From: Pythium myriotylum
Lineage: Eukaryota > Oomycota > Peronosporomycetes > Pythiales > Pythiaceae
Assembly: GCA_023091665.1 (NCBI GenBank)
Contig: JALJCQ010000007.1
Coordinates: forward strand, 992,001 to 1,056,000
DNA: 64,000 nt
Direction of reading: 5' to 3'
The notes under the pieces are model-generated. The model saw only the letters and a program-made list of their open reading frames with translations. It searched no databases and was not told the DNA's origin. Positions within the stretch are counted from its first letter, which is position 1. Each line of letters opens with the position of its first letter. A program made the position numbers and the translations under genes. Below are positions 53,901 through 63,400 of the stretch, one piece after another.

Positions 53901-54280
53901 CGCGGGCTGAGCGTGTGGAGCACGACGCCGTCGAAGAAGAGCTCTCGGTGGGCGCGGCTGAAGTCTTTCATGGCGCGCGTGGTCGAGAGGTCGAAGAGCG
54001 CGGCGATCTCGGCGAGGCTGCCGGGCACGCTGGTGACGCCGCACATGCTCGTGGGCTCGGCGCTGTAGGTGCCCCTGGAGAAGCCCGCGTAGAGCTGGAG
54101 CTCGCCGTACTTTTCGACGTGGCGCCACTGGATGGGGCCGCCGCTCGAGCGCGCGCGCTCCACGACCTCCTGCGCGGCCTCGCACGACTTGCGCACGAGA
54201 TACGCCGTCTCCTTGTGCGAGAGCAGCGGCGTCTCGAAGTAGTCGTCGCGCAGCGGGATCCACGGCGCGGCCGCCGCCAT
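50945..54280 (-). CDS. START-like/FYVE zinc-finger protein with long disordered tail
   Basis: A single exon; from ATG 54280 (MAAAAPWIPL) it encodes 1111 residues, and in-frame ATGs at 54352 and 54430 would add 24 or 50. Residues about 90-270 look like the START-type lipid-binding region that accompanies FYVE in oomycete proteins. The FYVE-type finger at about 280-345 has all eight zinc cysteines as four C-x2-C pairs (CNVC, CRKC, CGAC, CMHC). Its basic motif, however, reads RKMNCRKCG where RRHHCR.CG is usual, and no WxxD box precedes it. The remaining 760 residues are Ser/Pro/Asp/Glu-rich with a PVPVPVPVPVPAP run and an acidic EDEEEETK patch. A phosphoinositide-binding endosomal role is known for FYVE proteins; the altered motif makes PI3P binding uncertain. 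The stop codon sits on the array boundary. Confidence 0.82.
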   Translation of the reverse strand: MAAAAPWIPLRDDYFETPLLSHKETAYLVRKSCEAAQEVVERARSSGGPIQWRHVEKYGELQLYAGFSRGTYSAEPTSMCGVTSVPGSLAEIAALFDLSTTRAMKDFSRAHRELFFDGVVLHTLSPRTRDRPLHQVTAKWIATRCPKGLDDRDYCYLECQDKFTDSAGRKGWVLCIHSIKLPGCEDLSREFGFVRGSFYHSGIVVVEAERPGFVDVIHMLQINLKNNTKMPQSYLRERVAWIAKLKNVLREKRLNEQRYLSDLELVPKKYRSRCNVCQDSFSLLLLRKMNCRKCGEVVCGACSKDFDVTNAKFLETVKLRICMHCYQLITSGQMLGTILDQPRASTAVSLLGYYDDTQRASVITDALPPNAQVNGRGGRERPPKIILHSMARERADRRSRRTTAARDTIAAHRMQPMPINTDHGARNRRGRPTAVGPPASVPNGISYDYERGYDARSLFDKQRSSISSEGSYIPVPVPVPVPVPAPTPPASLFDRRSTRSKLDDFDARRSEDFKSIKQPSLMTPSPRSKRNSTRESRGRFKIPHSLYDYSALDPDAANVPPPSSPIERNRAESNSSVSSTGSIDIDSYQVKKTNGVNGDGHMVSTSEHGDVYQNALLRDRHGQDDEDTEGSVGSGDDEPDYVPRERASPPRAVPTYYEDEEEETKSSEFEATPALPPPSPSDYQAMEEALLASGRQSLDLPFKRRNFNVSDLSVNTADCDTSYLDSEMRQFHGQPFFMRGIHESDPRETIDFTNGPSPNTSLDGFPNDANINASPKARESSVIGTQSPASKTSPQKPASMVVRPPLYGRPKREVNRTDSSASSEDSASSGDAAVINQSLALANGPTPRSFDLSNGSLLSTVPSTHSNEDLTFAPDGGSITTKVLGTSGESTAQAVAPNADSEPAHTTIRPPAPPAPSYVPSRFQNRQQPAREPASQEESVYGKRVSEELLRKDDETIERILKRDSSRSNERSSGASANQDHIDDVDFEELLRMSISNQNDNDAKNQVTGPSSLVRSETFDISRASVETDLGEFHDSSESESDDGDLLSARRIYSKFNSSKRLANVAGVRQNPMFQRKFEEIQERIHMLSDSEDESEDEGWSEQPIGAHTTL

Positions 54281-54986
54281 CGTGCCCGTCGATCGCGAAG
54301 TGCCCCCGGAGTCGCGGCGCCACCGCATCTCATCAGCAACCACATGCACCATCTCGTACCGACGAGCTCCCTTCGCGCAACCTTCGCGCAACCTTCGCCT
54401 GGCGCCAGTGGCCAGAACCCCTGGGTTCATGACCCCGGCCGGAAACACTTGTTGAAGGGCCACAAGCGCGCGATAGGGCTAGGGGGCGAAGGCCAGAGAA
54501 AGAGCAGACACAAATGTGATTTGGGGGCGGGCGAGGAATTCCTTCGTGGTGGATTTCTTGCGCGCGCGACGCACGACGCCGTGACGGACGTGTCGCGCGC
54601 GCCACGAGTCGGCGAAGAGAGAGAGAGAGAGAGAGAGACGTCGCACGCGCGCTCGTGGCGGTCGCGCCGTCGCAAACGAGCGCTCGCGCGCGGTCGGTCG
54701 TTCAAATAAGAACTACAACCACTGTATTTGCAACAGGTCGCAAATTTGTGTCTGGCGGGATGGGCGGCGGCTTCTTTCCCTTGCAAAGCCGATCGCACTT
54801 AGTCGGAGCGTGACGTGTTGGTGTCGCCCGTGGGGTGGGCTCGAGGCACATTGAGTCCATCGGCCGCCGCCACTCTCGCTCGTAGCCTGCGCAGAGTCGC
54901 TGCGTCGTGGCCTCTGCGCCCCCCTCGTCTTCCTCGCCTTCCTCGCCCCCCCTCCGGGCCCACGCGCCACACCGCGACCCGCCGCC
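54281..54986. promoter_or_regulatory. Divergent region between FYVE and kinase genes
   Basis: This 706-bp stretch holds both promoters. A (GA)n microsatellite lies at 54616-54638. No further gene was recognised; open frames here are GC-rich chance frames. Confidence 0.4.
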
Positions 54987-57234
54987 ATGCACGCCAGCCA
55001 CGGTGAGTGCTCTCTCTCTCTCTCTCTTTCGACGGATCCAAAAGGCTGACGCAGCGCCGACAGAGCCCCCGCGGCGGCTGAGCAAGGCCCAGTCCGTGGC
55101 CTCGGAGCGCAGCGTGAGCACGCGCGCGCAGTTCAAGTCCAAGCGGCGCTTCCTGCTCAAGCTCACGCCCATCGAGGCGCGCGACCTGCTCCCGGGCGAC
55201 TACAGCCGCGCGCGCAACGTCTACTGCACGCTCGTGCTCCTCGACGCCAACATGCGCGAGATCAAGGGCGAGAAGCAGCGCACGCCGCCGCTGCGCCAGC
55301 AGCACCCCGTCTGGAGCCCGCTCAAGTCGGCCGTGCTCAAGTCCATGGAGAGCGCCGTCGAGAGCCACCAGCCGCTCGGCATCGGCGTCGCGGCCGCCGC
55401 CGAAGAGTACACGTTCGGCACGCAGGTCAACCTCGCGCGCGCAAAGTTCGTGCTCGTCAAGTGCAAGGACAAGGGCCGCGTCGACTCGGACGACCTCGGC
55501 CGCCTCCTGCTCAGCATCGAGGACCTCAACACGAGCGGCGAGGAGCGCGTGGCGTGGTACGACCTGCAGCTGCGCCCCGGCGGCAAGATGAAGAAAGTGC
55601 AGGGAAAGATCCGCATCTCGAGCCGTATCGTGCGCGAGCCGTCGCTCTGGCAGCTCTGGTCCTGCGCCGAGCAGATGCGCAAGGAGGTGCCGAGCAAGGA
55701 CCGCTCGCTCTACCTCAAGCCCCACCCGTGCGTGATCACTGGCAAGGAGGCCACCGAATGGATGCTCTGCCACGGACCCAACCGCCCCATGAATGGAGGC
55801 GTCACGTGCTCCACCGAGGAAGAGGCCATCCTTCTCGGCTCGTGTTTGCTGCGCGCAGGCATCCTCACGCACGTCTCAGGCGAAACCAAGTTCCAGAACA
55901 GCACCTGGAAGTACTACCGCTTCGCTGTCAATGACCTCGACGCGGGGCGGCGGAAGGATTACCAGAAACAGGCCAGCCTCGTCCTCTCAGGTGAGGCCGA
56001 AGAAGTTGACGACGACGAAGAGGAAGCGCATGGAGGATCGATGACATCGTCCAACTACGTGTACGAGGAAGAGAGCAACCCGCTAGCATCTTCGATGATA
56101 TCTGTCAGTGGCGGCAATGCCGGCAACGGAGGTAGCAGCAACGCGACCCAACTTCAGCCCGGGGCATCCAACAACCGTGGCAAGTCGACGTCGACTCTCA
56201 AGATTGACGACTTCGAATTGCTCAAGGTGCTCGGCACAGGTTCGTTTGGACGCGTTGTCTCAGCACGTGCCAAGGATGGCCGCGTGTATGCGATTAAGAT
56301 CATTAGCAAGATCGGCATGGACGAGAACTCTCGCCGCAACGCGAAAATCGAGCGCGATATGTTGCGCGATGTCCACCATCCATTCGTCGCCTCGTTGTTG
56401 TTTGCGTTTCAGAATGAAGACAAGGTTTACATGGGGATGGAGTTCTACAATGGCGGCGACATGCGCCACCACTTGAATTTGAACAAGAACGACGAGCTCA
56501 AGCTCACGCCCGGACGGATCCAGCTCTACTCTGCAGAACTCGTCGCCGGCCTGGCTCACTTACACAGCGTGGACATCATTTATCGAGATCTGAAGCCCGA
56601 GAACGTGCTTATCGCTAAGGATGGCCATGTTGTGCTTGTTGACTTCGGCCTCTCCACCTACAGCCGCAAACAGGACCAGGAAACAAAGGCCCACTCTCTC
56701 GCTGGTTCACCCGAGTACATCGCTCCCGAAGTTCTCGCGGCGGCCGATTCGAAGAAGGGACCTGTAGTATACGACAAAGGATGCGATTGGTGGAGTCTCG
56801 GCATTCTCATTTTTGAAATGTATACCGGTCGGACCCCCTTCCAAGACGAGAACAAGGCCATTATGTACCGCAACATCAAGGAAGGACCCATCTATATCCC
56901 GCCTGAGCTGCCAGAAGAAGTTCAATCGCTGCTCGCTGGACTGATCGAACGGGACACGTCGAAGCGTCTTGGCGCGAATGAGGCCGTCCCATTCTCAATC
57001 ATGAACCATCCCTACTTTAGTGGCATCGATTGGGAAGCTCTCCAGCGCAAGAAGATCGAACCCGAGTGGATCCCTGACGTGATTGACGATGCTGACATTA
57101 AGTACGTTGACAACGAGTTCATCAACCAGGAGGTTGTGGACACACCCGAGTGGCGAATGCTCGACTCTGTGGATCGCGAGCGCGAGTACTTTGAGGACTT
57201 CACGTTCCGCGCGACCAAGGTCATGCAGAAGTAG
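54987..57234 (+). CDS. AGC-family Ser/Thr kinase with C2-like and DEP domains
   Basis: There are two exons, 54987..55002 (MHASH + 1 base) and 55064..57234, with a 61-nt intron rich in CT; together they encode 728 residues. The open frame further upstream has no ATG, and the mini-exon splice (Glu at the junction) fits phase and branch-point sequence. A C2-like beta-rich domain spans about 32-190 (RRFLLKLTPIEARDLL). A DEP domain spans about 193-288 (KEATEWML, LGSCLLRAGILTHV, YYRFA). An acidic/Ser-rich linker precedes the kinase at about 387-655, with GTGSFGRV, the Lys of YAIKII, YRDLKPEN, DFGLS and SPEYIAPE. The AGC C-tail ends in a hydrophobic motif (YFEDFTF near 715). All catalytic residues are present. 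C2 and DEP modules suggest recruitment to membranes. Confidence 0.88.
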
Positions 57235-57482
57235 AGCGCGGCGCTGTGTATGTGTAGTGCTGCCGTGTAGTAGTAGTGGCTGTCGTTGTAGGCGAAAGAT
57301 GCGCTGTGGAGGAGGCGGCAGCAGCGAGCAGACTGTCGATCGCGAACACGACAAGGAAGCCCAAGACAATCAAAGACACGAACGATTGGCCGTACATTGT
57401 GAAGCTATAGTATACACGCAAGTTTTGTGTTGGAATCGTGGCTTGAATTTGTATCGGATCTCTATTGATGAATATGGAGAGC

Positions 57483-60400
57483 TCACTCAGTGACAACACT
57501 GATGTGCTTGATGGCACCGTGGCGCAGCACCATGAGCTCGAGTGTGTCGCCCTTCCTCATAGTTGACAGCTGCGTGCGCAGTGCGCTCCCGTGATCACCT
57601 GCCTCGAACTTCTGGCTGCCAAACCCAACGATAATGTCACCCACCTCGACACCTGCACGGTAACAGGCAGAACCGACGAAGACATCTACCACCCGGCCTC
57701 CGTACCCTTCGTATCCAGAGACCTTGTTGGAATCTCGAACCGGTTCCAGTACCATTCCGATCGAGTTTCTTGGTAAAGGCGACGCGAACGTCTCGGTGAC
57801 TGGGGCTCGTTCGCGCTGCCTCGCGACGAGATCGGAGACACACTTGACAAGTCGATCCATCGTAGGTCCGTCAGTCTCTTTCATCGGTATGAGAACCGTC
57901 GTCATAGAGCTTTTCGTGACCACAGCAGATTGAATAGAGGTCGTCTGGGGTGGATGTATCAGAGAGGGGCTGTTCGATGGAGACGGAGGTGCAGAGTTGG
58001 CACTGGAAGACATACTTGCAACGCTCACGTTTGACGCTGAGCCAATAAAGATATTCACACCTTTGGCCGATTTTTGGGCTCCCCAAACACTACTCAGAGG
58101 AAATCTCCACGTGATACGAGGGTGGCCTGGTGTAACTCCTGTGATCGAACTGAAATCGACGTGGAAGAACTGGTGGGACGTCGCGACGACAGCACGATTG
58201 ACCGGGATGAAGACGTGGGCCTCGTAGTGCTCGTTTCGTAACAGCTTCTGTGGTAGTCGATGAAGCAACTGGCTGATCATTGCCTCGTCCATAGAATATA
58301 CACGGAGCCGTTTGTCGCTCGTGTGCATCATTCGTGGTAACCTCATCCTCGTGTCTCGTGCTTTCTTGTCAAAGACCGTTGCAGTTGCGGTGATTCCAGC
58401 GGTTGTACGCGCTGCGAGATCCAGAATTCCTGCCGTGGGCTTGACAGCGACGCCTATGAGACCTTTCCCAATACCCTCGACAAAACCGGTGAGTCCATTG
58501 TTATATGCCCCAAGGGCAGGAGCAGTGATGACCCCAGAGACGCCAGCTATGATGCCTTGTCCTAGCTGTTTGGTGCCATAGTAGAGCCCTGTTCCAATGT
58601 GGGTCGCAACTTCTTGCCGATTCCGAGTGTTCCTCGCTTTAATGTAGTCACCATCCATGGAAAGGGCTGCAATTCCTGACGAAAGTGTTCCTGTGAACCT
58701 GCTCGCTGCGTTGAACGTGCCGTAAACCGAGTTCTTGACTAAACTCGCAGTGCCTCGAGACAGCCCGAAGACAAACTCCTGTGGAGATTTGACCATTCCA
58801 GCCATTGGCTCGTAGAAAAAATCCTTCACCCCAGTGCCGAGATTTTTCACCAGTCCCAGCGGATTCCCGAGGATATCAGCCGATCCCAGAAGTGAATACA
58901 TCTGAAGAATACCCTGGAATGCGTAGTGTTGCTGAATCGCTGACAGCATGAAGGACTTTGTCGTAAACGAGTGGTAGATATGCAGAGCATTAAGGTTGAT
59001 CGCAGCTGAGTCAATGTTGACGAGGTTTGACTTGAGAATCATGAACACTACGGGCAAGAGAAAGTTCGTAGACCCATCGTCAAAGAGGGGGGCTTTGCTC
59101 AAATTGTTTTGCTGGAAAGTTACTTGCAGTTTGAACGGATGAAGTTCGAGTGTTTCGATGTACATTCGCCGCTCCGAGGCAGGAATCTTTTTGAGTACAC
59201 CTGTTTCGTGATCTTCTGCACCGCCAACGCTTGAGTTGTCACCACTGTTCCCACTTAAGGATCGTGTCAGTCGCCGACCTTTGATTTCCGAGTCGGTTGA
59301 ATTCGGATGCGATTCCTTGGTTGGGTAGTGCCGGTGTATGACGTGAAGACAATCAGACGAAAGTAGTGCAACAGAGATGATCAGATAATCGTCCACTTGG
59401 ACGCGGGCGGGCTGAATCATAGCTGACATGTACTTGAGATAATCTACATCGTCCCCGTAGCTAAGGCGGAAAATAGACATGTGGAAGAACGTGTCGCTCG
59501 TCTCCTGTAGCTTCTCTGGCGACTTTGCACCGGAACTTGTAGGACTGACCATTGGACTGGCAGGAGTGGAGCTTGGGGGACTTGTTGAGCTAGACGCGGA
59601 CGAGGTCAGCGGGATGGGAGTGAAGACTACAGGAAATACCGCGTTTGATAGCTGATTGTCCAGCTGAAAGGATCCGATTTGGATTTCAACTTCATCATGC
59701 TGCCCTCGAGTACTGGCATACTTGAAATCCAAATTCTCAGCAGTAAACAGAAGAACTTCCTCCGGAGTGCTGTTCAGAATGGACAACATCATGTTGGGCA
59801 TCTTGAGTTCCAGTGCAATCTCCGATATGACGGGTGTGATTCCTCGAGAGGGTTTGATCGCGTCAACGTTCAGTTTACCTGTCAGCTTGTCCCGTGGTAG
59901 TTGCGTGTCGTGCACATGAACGGTCTTAGTGACGCCGTTCAGATACCAATGAACATACACACTCGTTGCCGGTCTCGACATCGTGGCAGGAAGCTCGATG
60001 CGCTGAGCCTCGCCAGGCTGGTCTAGCATAACTTTTGTGTGGACAGCCTCGGCAGTATACGATATCTCCATCACACGATCTATAGATTGCAAGAAAAACC
60101 CTTCGTCCCAACCAAAGCAAGAGCTCTCCCCAGGAAACAACCTCTGAGTCACTCCGCGGCTGTAGTCGAGCGATGACGCTGCCTGCTCAGACAGCTCCCC
60201 ACCCCCTCCCTCGAACGACTGCTTGAAGTGAATAATTTCGTGAGCTGATGAGTTGATAACACGATACAACGGGAACGGCGCATTATCTTCGCACGACAAA
60301 AGAACGAACACTCGAACAGAGGATTCGACACGTACTTCGACACGTATTGTGTGGACCTGGCTCGTGTACCTATTGCTTAGCTTGAAGGCGCACTCACTGA

Positions 60401-63400
60401 CATCATGGAGCGAGAACTTGCCGCTCCATCTCCATCCCGTGACACTAGGGTCGCTCACTTTGACACGAATGGTTGGGTCTGAGGGTACTGATTGTCGGAA
60501 TGACCAATGATAGGGCGTCGATGAGTGCGGTTTCAGTCCAGATCCGGTCAACGGATCTTGTGAAGTGGAACCCATGATGTCGCCTGCAGGGATTACCAGC
60601 AGATCAAGATCTGTGCGATTCAAGAAGATATATCGATCGACGAACGTAGCCTTAGTCGTAAATGCATCGACTTGCTCCAATATGACGACCATATCGTGCC
60701 AGTGCTGTTTAGATTCATCGAAGAGCCGAATTGTGCTGTTCGTTCCACCGACAGCAGCGTCGAGACGAAATTGCATGACTCCCGATGTCAGGAGTGTATT
60801 TCCTTCGATCTGAACATTAATCATGTTTGTTTCGGAGCAAAAAAAGTGATCTGAATCATCAGTCTCTTGCGCAGATGGCGTAGGATCTCCCGCGATTGGT
60901 CCTGACTTCCCCTTGGTAGACGCTACCTGAGGGCTAGCCGAAGTCGTGGTTGCCCCGTGAAGAGCGTTAAGTTTAGTGTGGATCGTTTCGAGCTGCGAGG
61001 ATCCGCAGCACGTAGAGCCCTGCTTGGATGAGAAAGAGGGAGAAGGTAACGAAAAAAATGATTTTGTTGCAGGGAGACGAGATTTAGACTTCGTGCTTGG
61101 CTCGAATGTCAAGTTGAGGCTCGATTCGTTGCGAATCAAATACTTTGGCTGAATGACGACGCGGCGCATGAGCTGTTCACCTGTTGAACCGTGCAATATG
61201 ACATTGATAGAAGCCTTACGATTCTTGAAATCCTCGACAGAACACAAGATCTCTTCGCCAAAAGGCATCTCTGCTTTAGAAGTCGCCGCTGGGGAAGGTC
61301 CTGGCGCCATCGCTGCTGCACCACCCAGTATTGCAGACATTCCATTTGCACCGCGACTGTTCTCGGGCTGTGAACCAACCGACATGCCGGTGTCGAATGC
61401 GTTAGGCAACCGAAAAAGTTTACTCCAGCTGAATCCAGTCATGGATATCGAACAGAACGTGCTCTCCTGAAGTGATGACGAGAAAAATTGCAAACTATCC
61501 CGAGCAGGGACTCGCTCCGAAGCAACAATGTGAGAGTACTCTCGATCTTGTGTGATACCAGCGCGCCGTACTCTCTTGAACACAAATACGACGATGAAGA
61601 TTGGGACAGCGCACTTATTCTCGAATGTTAACGTCGGGAGCACACGCAGCTGAGCGTACTTCAGATTGTTTCCGTTCGATGCAACAAAAACGCGATTCCA
61701 GGCACGAAAGAATGATCCATTTGATCGGCAAATTTGGCTAACATGGAGTGGTTGAGAACCGTCGAACATTCTCTGGCAGCGACAATCAAAATCGTCGAGA
61801 ACAAGTGAGCAGGCAGCAACAGTTTCAACGCACTCTTCCTTGTCGCTGATGAGGAGTTCATTACTCCAACGGTGCTCCTTCTCCCACACTGGCGTCTGAA
61901 CATGATTAGATCCCAGTAAAACGCCTGCAAGAGGTTCTGAGTATCTCTCTCGTGAATCTCCAACCGAAGACTCGGGTCGATGAGGACGCACGAGTAGACG
62001 AATCCCAGCGACTGAACGAATCAATGTGATGGGGACACCACACGCACTGTGAGGTTCAAGAACGCCAAACTCCGTTACACTTTTCCCGTCATCTCCGAGT
62101 AGCGCGCACGCGACTGGTACATCAGTTTCATTGAACACGCGAACCAATGACGAGACTGTGAGTGTTCGATACCCAAACACAGAAGAGATGTCGAAGAGAG
62201 CCAACAACACTTTCGGTGGGGGTACGGCTTTCACTCCAGACGATGACGATGCGTTCCGACTGTTGGTCCGCGATGTTGCTTTCGGAAGCACGGAGTAGAT
62301 ATACTTCCCCGCACTATGGATGCGCACGTCTGTCAGTGGATGCCATTCCTCATCACCCCAACTGAAAGATATTGTTTGGTCATTCGGTAAAGATGGAAGG
62401 ATAGCCGTCGAGAGCTTCAGCGGAACCTTGTGGAGCGGTTGTAGCTCTTCTGGTTGGTGCTTTAGCCGTGGTGCATACGTGAACCCACGGGAGTTGGTCG
62501 GCGCCGTTGTGTGATCGCGAACCCAGTATGTAATACTCACCCCGGTGTCATTCGCGAGATAGAAGCCGCACGATATGACGCTTGCAGTCGCTGGGGGAAT
62601 GGCGTTCTTTTGAGCTGGCCCAAGGTTAAATGGCTCTAGCTCTCTGGCGATCGCGCAAAATGTATCAAGAAGCCGTGGTGAAAAGTTAGCGTTAAGTGAG
62701 TGCGTGTTGCTGCCAGTAATATCGATTTTCGTGGACGCCTTGCCATTTCCGTCTGTTTGCAATCGTAGAGCTAGCTCAAAAGTCCATGGCTCGATGATTG
62801 GTTCCCATGACCCTAACACCGCATTGAACGCCCAAATGCTCAACCCTTCGTCGTCTCGAAGACTATCTTCCGTGTCTTCGGTAAAGAACACTCGAACGTG
62901 GACAGTCTGGGGTGGTGCCGTCACCGATAGTTTAGATACGGCAGGCTCCGCGTCCACGTTTAGATTGCACATCACGCAGAAAGAGTACATTCGAGCCAAA
63001 GGCGAGAAATACTCGCCAATTTCCCGAACGAATGTTAGGCTGACATCTTCCAGCACCAAATTTACGATAGTATGTTTGGCCGCTTGATCAACGTTTTTCA
63101 CCGACACCGACAATCCATTTGTACTCTGCTCTCGTGAGTTTGTTCTCGAATTAGGACGCGAAGGGTTTGCTATGGCCTCATTCGCTATTGAGTCAATAAG
63201 CGCCTGCACTTTCGACAACATCAGAAGGTCGAATGTGCATAAAACTGCATGAACATGCGTGAGTGACGCCGATATTTTCATGGTCTCGTCGACCTCAAGT
63301 GTGTCAACTAAGTCGAGGTCTATTGCAAAGTCATCGCACAACACTCTTCGGTACTCAGCTAGAGAGACCATTGGATTCGACCTCGCCACAGTAGACTCGC

